From contig NZ_MKTR01000021.1 of assembly GCF_001898325.1 (NCBI RefSeq), positions 24,868-88,867 on the forward strand: DNA of 64,000 nucleotides, read 5' to 3'. Positions within the stretch are counted from its first letter, which is position 1. Every line of letters starts with the position of its first letter. Shown here piece by piece: positions 19,593-30,778 of the stretch. A program made the position numbers and the translations under genes. The notes below the pieces were generated by a model. The model was not told the DNA's origin, made no database searches, and was given only the letters and a program-made list of their open reading frames with translations. This DNA is from Microbacterium sp. 67-17 (GTDB taxonomy: Bacteria > Actinomycetota > Actinomycetes > Actinomycetales > Microbacteriaceae).

Positions 19593-20639
19593 CTACTCGT
19601 CGGAGCGGGCGCCGAAGACGATCTCGTCCCAGGTGGGAAGGGCCGCCCGACCGCGCCGACGGGATGACGACAGTTGCGTCGCCTCGAGGTCGGTGGGATC
19701 CTCCTCGGCTGCTGCCGCAGGCGGAGAGGTGGCCTCGTCGTAGCCGGGCTCGAGCGCATCGAAGAGCGCAACCGGTGCGCGCTCTGCCTCATCGGCGCCG
19801 GCTTCCGGAGCGGACTCGCGCTGGCCTCGCCTGCGGCGCAGCGCCTCAAGCAGATCCGCTGTCTCGGGGGAGGTGGTCACGACGGGATCGGCCGCGCGCT
19901 TGGTCGCAGCCTCGCGAACTGCAGCGCTCGCCCGATCCGGCGTGCGCTCAACAGCCCGCTCTGTGTCGCGCGTCTGTTCATCGTCGCGCCGCGGGCCAAA
20001 AGCTCCGGAGTCGAATCGCGAGTCATCCTTCGACGGAGAGGGATCGAGGGCGCGGAGTCGAGGGATGAGGCCGTCGGGGAGGGCTCCCTGCCTCGACAGC
20101 TGCGTCGCATCAGTGTTCAGCGGTGACAGAGTCGTGCGCCGCGGGTCGAATCCCCACCGGGCGTCGCGATCGACGTCGCCGGTGCGGAACTCGAGCTTGA
20201 TGACCCAGCCCGTGCCGTCCTTCCAGCTGGTCCACCGTTCAGCGGTCGCACCAGCCTCGGCGAGCTTCGCACGCACTGCTGCGCCGAACGTCGACTCACC
20301 GTCGGGTTCGAGTTCGGCAGACACGAGTACGGGGACTGCCAGCGCCTGGCTGAGAACGTGCTCGCGTTCAGCAAGGACGGGCCCTTCGTATCGGCGCACG
20401 TCTTCGACCCGCGCCCCCAGAAGCTCCGCGACTTCCTCCGCGCTGAGGCCCGCACGGATCTGCGTCTGGATCTCACGGGGGCTTGGCCTGGCGGCCGTGG
20501 TGTCAGATTCCCGGGCTCGCCGGGCACGCCGGACTTCGAACGCCAGTGCATCATCGAGGGCGAGCGTAAACCTGTCGCCTGACTCCGTTGCGAGGATCAG
20601 CTGATCGTCTTCCGTTGCGATGACTTTGAGCTGTTCCAT
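19593..20639 (-). CDS. sepH: Septation protein SepH
   Basis: Actinobacterial FtsZ-binding division protein, formerly DUF3071. The 348-residue chain starts MEQLKVIATEDDQLIL, has a conserved N-terminal domain with a helix-turn-helix-like segment (IRAGLSAEEVAELLGARVEDVRRYEGPV, about residues 55-85), and continues into a disordered acidic and Arg-rich C-terminal half. In Streptomyces SepH helps FtsZ assemble into filaments. The ATG at 20639 has GGAGGAG seven bases upstream; the frame extends further back without family-like sequence. Confidence 0.9.
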   Translation of the reverse strand: MEQLKVIATEDDQLILATESGDRFTLALDDALAFEVRRARRARESDTTAARPSPREIQTQIRAGLSAEEVAELLGARVEDVRRYEGPVLAEREHVLSQALAVPVLVSAELEPDGESTFGAAVRAKLAEAGATAERWTSWKDGTGWVIKLEFRTGDVDRDARWGFDPRRTTLSPLNTDATQLSRQGALPDGLIPRLRALDPSPSKDDSRFDSGAFGPRRDDEQTRDTERAVERTPDRASAAVREAATKRAADPVVTTSPETADLLEALRRRRGQRESAPEAGADEAERAPVALFDALEPGYDEATSPPAAAAEEDPTDLEATQLSSSRRRGRAALPTWDEIVFGARSDE

Positions 20640-20760
20640 CCCACGCTCCTCCCGTGCCTCTGCGGCCTGTCGGCCCCATGGTGACACACCGAACCGCCGC
20701 GGCAGGGAATATCCATCGCGTGCCGCTCGTTTCGTCGGCGTCGACACACGGACCGAGCAT

Positions 20761-20789
20761 TTGCTAAATCCCGATCCGTCGTGCAAACT
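20761..20789 (+). promoter_or_regulatory. Candidate promoter of the DUF4193 gene
   Basis: TTGCTA (20761-20766) and CAAACT (20784-20789) are separated by 17 bases, a sigma-70 spacing with near-consensus hexamers. The leader would be about 55 bases long. This is pattern matching only. Confidence 0.4.
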
Positions 20790-20849
20790 ATCGCCGCCCA
20801 TAGCGGCCCCGCAGCACCGCACCACAGCATCACGCAACGGAAGTAGAGA

Positions 20850-21143
20850 ATGGCCACCGACTACGACGCACCGCGCAAGAGTGACGACGACAGCGAGTCC
20901 ATCGAGGCGCTCAAGGAGCGGGTCCCTGACAAGATGTCAGGTTCGGTCGACGTCGACGATTCGGACAACCCGTCGGGCTTCGAGTTGCCAGGCGCTGACC
21001 TCTCAGACCTCGAGCTCGACGTGGTGGTTCTGCCGCCCCAGCAGGACGAGTTCACCTGCGCCAGCTGCTTCCTGGTGAAGCACCGCTCACAGGTGGACCA
21101 CGAGGAAGCGATCGGCATCATCTGCAAGGAGTGCGCCGCCTGA
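20850..21143 (+). CDS. DUF4193 zinc-ribbon protein
   Basis: A 97-residue actinobacterial protein of unknown function. The first two-thirds are acidic (DDDSESIEALKER, DVDDSDNP). The C-terminus has two CxxC pairs, EFTCASCFLVKHRSQ and IICKECAA, typical of a zinc ribbon. The genes around it (sepH, DUF3093, dut) are its usual actinobacterial neighbours. GGAAGTAGAGA precedes the ATG. Confidence 0.9.
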   Translation: MATDYDAPRKSDDDSESIEALKERVPDKMSGSVDVDDSDNPSGFELPGADLSDLELDVVVLPPQQDEFTCASCFLVKHRSQVDHEEAIGIICKECAA

Positions 21144-21168
21144 TCGGGGCGCGTGGCGGCCGAGCCGC

Positions 21169-21639
21169 TTAGAGCACGGCCCGAGCGCGTCGAATCGCCG
21201 CAGCGAGTCTGTCCGGTGTCCGGCTCGAGATGACCCAGGCTCGTGCCGGATCATCCGGGTCGATGACCGGGACGACCACGACGCCGTCAATGCCACCGCG
21301 GATGACGTGCCACGCCGTCGCATCCAGTCCCGGCCCGCGCGCGAAGCGCGCATCCTCACCCGTGAGGCCGACGGGTCCGCCGAGGTAGCGAGCTTCAATC
21401 CAGGCTCGGCCTGCGAAGATGCGCCCGTCAGCGACCCGCACGACCGGACTCGCCCAGACCAGGAGGGCGATCGCGATGACTCCGATCGCTGCGCCCACGG
21501 CCAGCGCCACGGTGGTGTCGATAGGTGTGAGAACCAGCGCTGCCATGGGTGCCACCACCGCTGCAGACACGATCACCCACAGGGATGGTCCCAGCCGTTC
21601 TCGATAGTCTGCCGCGGTCTGCACTCTCGTCGTCGCCAT
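21169..21639 (-). CDS. DUF3093 membrane protein
   Basis: A 156-residue protein with two transmembrane helices at about residues 18-65 (SLWVIVSAAVVAPMAALVL and VALAVGAAIGVIAIALLVW) followed by a soluble domain with RVADGRIFAGRAWIEARYLG and ARAWVISSRTPDRLAAAI. Function unknown; the family is restricted to actinobacteria. Two ATG codons are possible, 21651 and 21639. The second is preferred because TAATGC lies eight bases upstream as a -10. It is divergent from dut and the two promoters overlap. Confidence 0.85.
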   Translation of the reverse strand: MATTRVQTAADYRERLGPSLWVIVSAAVVAPMAALVLTPIDTTVALAVGAAIGVIAIALLVWASPVVRVADGRIFAGRAWIEARYLGGPVGLTGEDARFARGPGLDATAWHVIRGGIDGVVVVPVIDPDDPARAWVISSRTPDRLAAAIRRARAVL

Positions 21640-21647
21640 CGTGTTCT

Positions 21648-21657
21648 GCATTACCCT
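21648..21657. promoter_or_regulatory. Divergent promoter with shared TA (DUF3093/dut)
   Basis: The plus-strand -10 TACCCT (21652-21657) and the minus-strand -10 TAATGC (21653-21648) share the TA step at 21652-21653. Each lies six to eight bases before a start codon, so both mRNAs would be leaderless or nearly so. The same geometry recurs at 33844-33853. Confidence 0.45.
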
Positions 21658-21663
21658 CGTTGC

Positions 21664-22137
21664 GTGACCCCATCCGTGGACATCCCCATTATCGCCGCCC
21701 ACCCGCCGACGTACAGCCATCCGGGCGATGCCGGCGCGGATCTGGTCGCCGCTGAGGCTGTGCGTCTCGAACCGGGCGAGCGTGCGCTCGTGGGCACCGG
21801 TGTTCGCATCGCCCTCCCGGATGGGTACGCGGCCTTTGTGGTTCCGCGAAGCGGGCTTGCCGCAAAGCACGGCATCACGGTTGTTAACTCGCCCGGCACC
21901 GTGGATGCCGGCTACCGCGGCGAGATCAAGGTGTGCCTTTTGAACACCGACGCGCGTGAACCGTACGAGATCGCGGTGGGTGACCGAATCGCTCAGATGA
22001 TCATCATGCCGGTGACCGTTGCCCGGTTCCTCCCCGTGGAGGAACTGCCCGATAGTGTGCGTGGCAACGGCGGGTTCGGATCGACCGGCTACGTCGGGGG
22101 TAGCGTTGACGGTGTGGGACGGAGCGTAGCGCGATGA
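21664..22137 (+). CDS. dut: dUTP diphosphatase
   Basis: Hydrolyses dUTP to dUMP, keeping uracil out of DNA and feeding thymidylate synthesis. The 157-residue trimeric-type dUTPase shows all five motifs: HPGDAGADL (1), VPRSGLAAKHGI (2), NSPGTVDAGYRGEIKVCL (3), VGDRIAQMII (4) and RGNGGFGSTG (5). The GTG at 21664 is the start: it has no Shine-Dalgarno but TACCCT six bases upstream, suggesting a leaderless transcript. Its stop codon overlaps the next start by four bases. Confidence 0.96.
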   Translation: MTPSVDIPIIAAHPPTYSHPGDAGADLVAAEAVRLEPGERALVGTGVRIALPDGYAAFVVPRSGLAAKHGITVVNSPGTVDAGYRGEIKVCLLNTDAREPYEIAVGDRIAQMIIMPVTVARFLPVEELPDSVRGNGGFGSTGYVGGSVDGVGRSVAR

Positions 22138-22763
22138 CGGAGCAGATCGACGACGGTTCACCGGATGCCTCGACTGACGGGCCCGAAAAGGATGCCAAGT
22201 CCGCTCCCGCGGACCGCGAGCAGTCGGGCCCCTTCGATGAGGCCGAGGCGCGAGCTGTGCGCCCGTACATCGACCTCGGTGCCATCAAGATCCTGCCGCG
22301 CGAGGGCCTGAATCTGCGCCTCGAGGTCGAGGAGCAGACCAAGCGCATCGTGGCTGTCGGACTTGACTATGCCGGGTCCACGCTGCAGGTCCAGGCCTTC
22401 GCTGCGCCGCGATCGACAGGATTGTGGAATGAGACGCGGGACCAGATCCGCGCGCAGATCCGCCAGCAGGGCGGTCGCGTCGAGGAGCGTCACGGCCCGC
22501 TCGGCCCAGAGCTCCTGGCCGAAGTTCCCGTTGTGGCGGGCACTGATCCGTCGGCGGGCAAGCGCATCGCTCGCTTTGTCGGCGTGGATGGTCCCCGGTG
22601 GTTCCTCCGTGGCGTGGTAGGTGGCGCCGCAGCCACCGATGTGGACGCTGCAGCGCAGGTCGAGGATCTGTTCCGCTCGATCGTCGTGGTACGGGGCACG
22701 ACCCCGATGCCCCCGCGCGACCTGATTCCGCTTCGGATGCCCGCAGCCCCGGGTACCACGTGA
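22134..22763 (+). CDS. DUF3710 domain protein
   Basis: A 209-residue soluble actinobacterial protein of unknown function. The conserved body begins near residue 40 with RPYIDLGAIKILPREGLNLRLEVEE and includes LQVQAFAAPRSTGLWNE and GPRWFLRGVVGGAAATD. The N-terminal 35 residues are acidic and probably disordered. It overlaps dut by ATGA and the next gene by GTGA, so all three are made from one coupled message, an order conserved in actinobacteria. Confidence 0.9.
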   Translation: MTEQIDDGSPDASTDGPEKDAKSAPADREQSGPFDEAEARAVRPYIDLGAIKILPREGLNLRLEVEEQTKRIVAVGLDYAGSTLQVQAFAAPRSTGLWNETRDQIRAQIRQQGGRVEERHGPLGPELLAEVPVVAGTDPSAGKRIARFVGVDGPRWFLRGVVGGAAATDVDAAAQVEDLFRSIVVVRGTTPMPPRDLIPLRMPAAPGTT

Positions 22764-23515
22764 GCACTCCGCGCCCGGATGCCGATGATGCTGCGCAGCC
22801 CGATGATTCAGCAGCTCCCTCGGTGAGCGGAGAGCAGCCCCGGGTCTCGGATGCTGTGAGCGCTGCTCTCGGCGAAGCTGCGCGTCGCGCGGGTCTGGAC
22901 CCGGCGCAAGACGTCACAACCGGTCGTGCCGTGTGGGCTGCGATCGGCGGCTGGCGCGGCATCCTCGAATCTGTCCTGCCGAGCCTTGCCTTTCTCGTCC
23001 TCTACACGCTGACGAGTGACCTCGTGCTGGCGCTGGGCGTCTCGGTGGGGCTCGCGCTGGTCTTCACGGTGGTGCGGTTGGTCGCCCGCTCGTCGGTGAA
23101 CGCCGCGCTCGGTGGTCTGATCGCCGCTGCGGCCGCAGCTGCGCTCGCGCTGTGGACCGGGAGAGCCGAAGACAACTTCGTGCTCGGCTTCGTCACGAAT
23201 GCCATCTACGGATCAGCGTTCCTTATCTCGGCCTTGGTGGGGTGGTCTCTGATCGGACTTGCCGTCGGGTTCCTGATGGGCGAAGGGACGGCGTGGCGCC
23301 GTGACCCGCGCAAGCGCCGGGTCTTCTTCTGGCTGTCGATTGCGTGGGCCGCCCTCTTTGCTGCACGCCTCATCGTTCAGCTCCCGCTGTACTTCGCGGG
23401 AGACGTCACCGCGCTTGGAACGACCAAGCTGCTGATGGGGATACCGCTGTTCGCCCCCCTCATCGCCGTGACGTGGCTGGTGGTCAGGGCGCTGTATCCG
23501 CGACGCACCGAGTGA
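22760..23515 (+). CDS. DUF3159 membrane protein
   Basis: A 251-residue polytopic membrane protein of unknown function. After about 50 disordered residues and a short amphipathic stretch (VSAALGEAARRAGLD), six or so transmembrane helices follow, including ILESVLPSLAFLVLYTLT and VSVGLALVFTVVRLVA near residues 75-115 and LLMGIPLFAPLIAVTWLVV near the end. The GTG at 22760 overlaps the DUF3710 stop (GTGA) and was preferred over earlier in-frame codons inside that gene. Confidence 0.88.
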   Translation: MSTPRPDADDAAQPDDSAAPSVSGEQPRVSDAVSAALGEAARRAGLDPAQDVTTGRAVWAAIGGWRGILESVLPSLAFLVLYTLTSDLVLALGVSVGLALVFTVVRLVARSSVNAALGGLIAAAAAAALALWTGRAEDNFVLGFVTNAIYGSAFLISALVGWSLIGLAVGFLMGEGTAWRRDPRKRRVFFWLSIAWAALFAARLIVQLPLYFAGDVTALGTTKLLMGIPLFAPLIAVTWLVVRALYPRRTE

Positions 23516-23522
23516 TAGCATT

Positions 23523-23540
23523 TATCTTGACATCAAGATA
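23523..23540 (+). promoter_or_regulatory. Palindromic operator upstream of acnA
   Basis: TATCTTGA-CA-TCAAGATA has perfect 8-bp arms and includes a full TTGACA -35 hexamer (23527-23532). No strong -10 is found 17 bases on. The arm sequence and spacing resemble operators of MarR-type repressors. It lies 107 bases before the acnA start, so a regulator could block polymerase entry there. Confidence 0.6.
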
Positions 23541-23647
23541 CTTTTCCGCGTCAGGGCCGGTAAGGCTCGCCTTGCTGGCAGGGTCTGATGCTGACGAACA
23601 AGATGGGGAGCGACCGGCTTCCCGCCTCCGCCGACGAAGGAGCACAC

Positions 23648-26482
<2,835 letters not shown>

Positions 26483-26499
26483 GGCTGGAGCGTAGCCGA

Positions 26500-26538
26500 G
26501 GGGCGGGGTCGAGACACGGGAGTGCTCGATCCCGCCCC
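26500..26538 (+). terminator. Hairpin downstream of acnA
   Basis: Two 14-base arms (26500-26513 and 26525-26538), GC-rich with one G-T pair, surround an 11-base loop directly after the acnA stop. There is no T-run, so it may be a Rho-aided terminator or part of a repeated intergenic element. Confidence 0.5.
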
Positions 26539-26551
26539 GTCGGCGCCTCGA

Positions 26552-26557
26552 TAGACT
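26552..26557 (+). promoter_or_regulatory. -10 element upstream of dxs
   Basis: TAGACT ends six bases before an in-frame ATG at 26564. The mRNA would begin at that ATG, 39 bases before the Shine-Dalgarno-led ATG at 26603. Confidence 0.5.
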
Positions 26558-26602
26558 TGCGAGATGGCACCGGCTGGATTGCCACCCGACGGGAGGAGTG
26601 AG

Positions 26603-28549
26603 ATGGCTTTGCTGCCCACGATCCGCTCGCCACGGGATCTGGACGCTCTCACGACGGATCAGCTGTGCGACCTTGCCGAAGAAGTGCGCGCGTTTCTTAT
26701 CGAGAATGTCGCGCGTACGGGCGGCCACCTCGGACCGAACCTCGGAGTGGTGGAACTCACCATCGCCCTGCACCGTGTGTTCTCATCCCCCGATGATCCG
26801 ATCATCTTCGACACCGGGCACCAGTCGTACGTACACAAGCTCCTCACGGGGCGCCAGGACTTTTCGCAGCTGCGCAGCCGTGGCGGCCTTGCCGGCTACC
26901 CGCAGCGTTCGGAGAGTGAGCACGACGTCGTCGAGTCGTCGCACGCCTCAAGTTCGCTCAGCTGGGCTGACGGAATCTCGCGGGCGTTCGCCCGCACAGG
27001 GCGGCGTGACCGCCACGTGGTTGCCGTCGTCGGTGACGGCTCGCTCACGGGCGGCATGACCTGGGAAGCGCTCAACAACATCTCCGACGACAACGACCGC
27101 AATCTGGTGATCGTCGTCAATGACAACGGACGCTCGTACGCGCCGACGATCGGCGGCATGGCACGTTATCTGAATCGCGTGCGCACGGCATCCAGCTATG
27201 AAACGCTGCGCAAGCGTTCCGACCGGATCTCCAGCAGGCTCGGCCCTGCAGCTCGCGCCTTCTACCGAGGTGTCCGGGGCGGAACCCGGGGTTTTCTTTC
27301 CCGGTTCACGAACAACGAGGCGTTGTACTCGAATCTCGACATCAAGTACCTCGGCCCGATCGACGGGCATGACCTGCCGATGCTGATCGAGACGCTCGAG
27401 CTTGCGAAGGAACACGGCGCTCCCGTCATCGTGCACGCGATCACCGAGAAGGGGCGCGGTTACGAGCCGGCCCTTCGAGACGTCGCCGATCAATTCCACG
27501 CAGTCGGCAAGATCGACCCCGTTTCGGGCGAGCCCGTCGGCGGATCAGGTGCATCGGCCTGGACCGACGTCTTCGCCCAGGAGCTCGTGGAGCTCGGTTC
27601 CGAGCGCGAGGACGTCATCGCCATCACCGCTGCGATGTTGCGGCCCACCGGCCTGCAGCCGTTCGCTGAGCGTTTTCCGCAGCGGGTCTATGACGTCGGC
27701 ATCGCTGAGCAGCACGCTGTGGCCTCCGCCGCTGGTCTGGCCTTCGGGGGTCTGCACCCGGTCGTCGCCGTGTACGCGACCTTCATGAACCGCGCGTTCG
27801 ATCAGGTCATGATGGATGTCGCACTGCACCGCGCTGGGGTCACATTCGTCCTCGACCGCGCCGGGGTCACTGGGCCGGACGGCCCGAGCCACCACGGCGT
27901 GTGGGACCTCGCTATGCTCCAGCTTGTTCCGAACATCCGGATCGCTGCTCCGCGGGACGCGGAGCGTCTGCGCGAAGAGTTCCGCGAGGCGGTTGCGGTA
28001 TCGGATGCACCGACCGTTGTGCGCTTCCCGAAGGGATCAGTGCTTCCGGATCTCCCCGCGGTCGAACGCCTCGAGGATGGCGTTGATGTGCTCGCCCGCG
28101 GGGGAGCGGAAGACGTCCTTCTGATCGGCATCGGACCGATGGCACACATTGCGATGGACGTCGCGACCAGACTACGTGCCCAAGGGATCGGTGCGACTGT
28201 CATCGACCCCCGCTGGGTGATCCCGGTGCAGCCGTCTGTGATCGATCTCGCGGCGGCACACCGCCTCGTGATCACGATCGAGGACGGCATCCGGGTCGGC
28301 GGGATCGGGACGCGCGTGCGCCAGGTCCTGCGGGAGGCTGGCGTCGACACTGCTGTCGATGAACTCGGGCTTCCCGACGAGTTCATCGCTCATGCGACCC
28401 GCGAGCAGATCCTCGAGGATGCCGGGCTCGTCGCCAGCAAGATCGCCCAGGATGTCGTCGCGCAGGTCCTCGGGACGAGGATTCCGATTGCACGCCGTGC
28501 CGAGAACGGCGCCGATCTCATCGCCGAGTTCGCGGAACGCCGCGACTGA
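26603..28549 (+). CDS. dxs: 1-deoxy-D-xylulose-5-phosphate synthase
   Basis: First enzyme of the MEP isoprenoid pathway; it condenses pyruvate and glyceraldehyde 3-phosphate using thiamine diphosphate. The 648-residue protein begins MALLPTIRSPRDLDAL. It has the catalytic HQSYVHKLLTGR region near residue 75, the ThDP-binding GDGSLTGGMTWEALNN near 145, the transketolase pyrimidine-binding domain with DVGIAEQHAVASAAG near 365, and a C-terminal domain. GGGAGGAG precedes the ATG at 26603. An earlier in-frame ATG at 26564 could add 13 residues from a leaderless message. Confidence 0.96.
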   Translation: MALLPTIRSPRDLDALTTDQLCDLAEEVRAFLIENVARTGGHLGPNLGVVELTIALHRVFSSPDDPIIFDTGHQSYVHKLLTGRQDFSQLRSRGGLAGYPQRSESEHDVVESSHASSSLSWADGISRAFARTGRRDRHVVAVVGDGSLTGGMTWEALNNISDDNDRNLVIVVNDNGRSYAPTIGGMARYLNRVRTASSYETLRKRSDRISSRLGPAARAFYRGVRGGTRGFLSRFTNNEALYSNLDIKYLGPIDGHDLPMLIETLELAKEHGAPVIVHAITEKGRGYEPALRDVADQFHAVGKIDPVSGEPVGGSGASAWTDVFAQELVELGSEREDVIAITAAMLRPTGLQPFAERFPQRVYDVGIAEQHAVASAAGLAFGGLHPVVAVYATFMNRAFDQVMMDVALHRAGVTFVLDRAGVTGPDGPSHHGVWDLAMLQLVPNIRIAAPRDAERLREEFREAVAVSDAPTVVRFPKGSVLPDLPAVERLEDGVDVLARGGAEDVLLIGIGPMAHIAMDVATRLRAQGIGATVIDPRWVIPVQPSVIDLAAAHRLVITIEDGIRVGGIGTRVRQVLREAGVDTAVDELGLPDEFIAHATREQILEDAGLVASKIAQDVVAQVLGTRIPIARRAENGADLIAEFAERRD

Positions 28550-28564
28550 CGAGGCAATGCCAAC

Positions 28565-28605
28565 GAGAGAGGGGGCCCGGCTGATCCAGCCGGGCCCCCT
28601 CTCTC
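28565..28605. terminator. Bidirectional terminator between dxs and fadB
   Basis: A perfect 19-bp stem with a 3-base ATC loop sits between two convergent genes. The lack of a strong T-run on either side is common in actinobacteria; the length and position make a terminator likely. Confidence 0.8.
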
Positions 28606-28618
28606 GTGTGCGGTCTGA

Positions 28619-30766
28619 TCAGACGGCGGCGATTCCTCGGATGGGCGGTTCGTGGAAGGTGCCCCCAAAGACGCGCTGAGACGCCCCTTCGCGGTCGAGG
28701 TACGGCGAGGCACCGCCGTCGATGAAGGGCCAGCCGGCACCGAGGATCAGGCAGAGATCGATGTCTTCGACCTCGGGCACGACACCCTCATCGAGCATGA
28801 TGCGGATCTCCTGTGCCAGCCCGTCCTGCACGCGGCGCAGAATCTCGTCTTCGCCTGCCGGCGCAGTGCCCACAGCAGGCTTGAGGATCTTCTCGGCGGC
28901 CTTCGTCCAGCCGGTGACCTTGCCGTTCTTGTCCTTGTCGACAACCTGCGGCAGCTCAGCCAGCTGGTGGAAGTTCTCGTTGGCGTAGAAGCGCTCCGGG
29001 AACGCGGAAGCCATTGTGTCCTGCACGTGTGCGGCGACCTTCCAGCCCACCAAATCGATGAGCTGGAACGGCGTCATAGGCAGGCCCAGTGGGCCGAAGG
29101 CCTTCTCGACCGTGAGCAGCGGCGTGCCTTCGTACACGGCCCGAGCAGCCTCGCCCATGACCTTCGCGAGAAGACGGTTGACGACGAAGCCCGGGGCGTC
29201 GGCGGTGAGGACAGCGTTCTTGCCCAGCCCCTTGGCGACGACGAACGCGGTCGAAAGAGCCGCCTCGTCGGTGGTCGGTGTCTTCACGATCTCGATCAGT
29301 GGCATTACCGCGACCGGGTTGAAGAAGTGGAACCCCACGAGTCGCTCGGGGTGCTCGAGCTTCTCACCGATCTCCTCCACAGACAACGAGGAGGTGTTGG
29401 TCGCGAGAATCGCGTCGTCGGCGATGATCTTCTCGATCTCACCGAACACCTGCTGCTTGACTCCGACCTCTTCGAAGACCGCCTCGATCACGAAGTCGCA
29501 GTCGGCGTACTCACTCTTGTCCGTGGTGCCGTGAATGAGTGCGCGCAGGCGATTCGCGGCATCCCCGTCGAGTCGCCCCTTCTGCTCGAGCTTGCCGATC
29601 TCGTCGTGGATGTAGGCGAGTCCCTTATCGACGCGCGCCTGATCGAGGTCGGTGATCAGGACGGGAACCTGGAGTTTGCGCACGAACAGCAGCGCGAACT
29701 GGCTGGCCATGAGTCCTGCCCCGATGATCCCGACCTTCTGCACCTTCTTTGCCAGTGCCTTGTCGGGCGCACCGACGGGGCGTTTAGCGCGCTTCTGAAC
29801 AAGGTCGAACGCATACATGGATGCCGCGAACTGATCACCGGTGATGAGATCGGTCAGCGCCTCATCTTCGCGGGCGAAGCCCTCTGCTTTCGTGCCGCCC
29901 TTGGCCTTATCAAGCAGGTCGAGTGCGACATAAGGGGAGCGGGGCACCGTGCCGATGCGGCTCTCCAGCATCCCGCGCGCCATCTTGATGGCGATCGGCC
30001 ACTTGGTGAGACGCTCGATCTTGCCCGGCTCGTTCTTGCGTTCGACCTTGACGGAGCCGGTCAGGACGCCATCTGCCCACCGCAGCGAGTCCTCGAGGTA
30101 GTTGGCCGCGGGGAAGATCGCATCCGTGATGCCGAGGTCATAGGCCTGCTGGGGCTTGAGCACCCGGTTCTGCTTGAGCGGGTTGGACACGACGACTTCG
30201 AGCGCGTTCTCAATGCCGATGAGGTTCGGGAGGAGGTATGCCCCGCCCCACCCCGGGATGATGCCCAGGAACACCTCGGGGAGCGCGATAGCGGCCGCCG
30301 AAGCATCCACCGTGCGATACGTGGAGTTCAATGCGATCTCGAGCCCGCCGCCGAGCGCGAGGCCGTTCACGAATGCGAAGCTCGGGACCCCGAGGCTCGA
30401 GAGTTTCCCCAGAACCTGATGGCCCCGCTGCGCAATGAGCTTTGCGATCTCGGCCGAAGGAACCCGCGAGACATCACTCAGGTCGGCGCCAGCCGCAAGA
30501 ATGTACTGCTTGCCCGTGATAGCGACAGCGTGGATCTCACCGGCCGCAGCGCGCGCCGTGAGGGTGTCGAGAGTCGCACCGAGCTCCTTGAGTGTTGCCG
30601 GTCCGAGTGTGTTGGGCCGGGTGTGATCGCGTCCGTTGTCCAGGGTGATGAGCGCGAGCGTCTTGCCGGAGGCCAGACGCACGTCAGTCACGAACGAGTG
30701 CGTGATGACCTCACCGTCGGCGAGGGCATCGAGCGGCGAGAAGTCGATCTCGTCGTAGTTGGTCAT
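28619..30766 (-). CDS. fadB: Enoyl-CoA hydratase/3-hydroxyacyl-CoA dehydrogenase
   Basis: Alpha subunit of the fatty-acid beta-oxidation complex. The 715-residue protein joins an N-terminal enoyl-CoA hydratase domain (oxyanion-hole strands YILAAGADLSDV near residue 90 and FVNGLALGGGLEIALN near 130) to a 3-hydroxyacyl-CoA dehydrogenase domain. The latter has an NAD-binding loop VGIIGAGLMASQFALL near 350, the family signature GFHFFNPVAVMPLIEIVKT near 478, and a C-terminal helical part. It is 12 bases downstream of the thiolase gene and shares its transcript, the classic fadA-fadB pairing. Confidence 0.93.
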   Translation of the reverse strand: MTNYDEIDFSPLDALADGEVITHSFVTDVRLASGKTLALITLDNGRDHTRPNTLGPATLKELGATLDTLTARAAAGEIHAVAITGKQYILAAGADLSDVSRVPSAEIAKLIAQRGHQVLGKLSSLGVPSFAFVNGLALGGGLEIALNSTYRTVDASAAAIALPEVFLGIIPGWGGAYLLPNLIGIENALEVVVSNPLKQNRVLKPQQAYDLGITDAIFPAANYLEDSLRWADGVLTGSVKVERKNEPGKIERLTKWPIAIKMARGMLESRIGTVPRSPYVALDLLDKAKGGTKAEGFAREDEALTDLITGDQFAASMYAFDLVQKRAKRPVGAPDKALAKKVQKVGIIGAGLMASQFALLFVRKLQVPVLITDLDQARVDKGLAYIHDEIGKLEQKGRLDGDAANRLRALIHGTTDKSEYADCDFVIEAVFEEVGVKQQVFGEIEKIIADDAILATNTSSLSVEEIGEKLEHPERLVGFHFFNPVAVMPLIEIVKTPTTDEAALSTAFVVAKGLGKNAVLTADAPGFVVNRLLAKVMGEAARAVYEGTPLLTVEKAFGPLGLPMTPFQLIDLVGWKVAAHVQDTMASAFPERFYANENFHQLAELPQVVDKDKNGKVTGWTKAAEKILKPAVGTAPAGEDEILRRVQDGLAQEIRIMLDEGVVPEVEDIDLCLILGAGWPFIDGGASPYLDREGASQRVFGGTFHEPPIRGIAAV

Positions 30767-30778
30767 GGCGGCGAACTC

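Noticed and set aside
21153-21170. Terminator between DUF4193 and DUF3093 (GCGGC-CGA-GCCGC)
   Set aside because: The stem has only five base pairs and no T-run follows.
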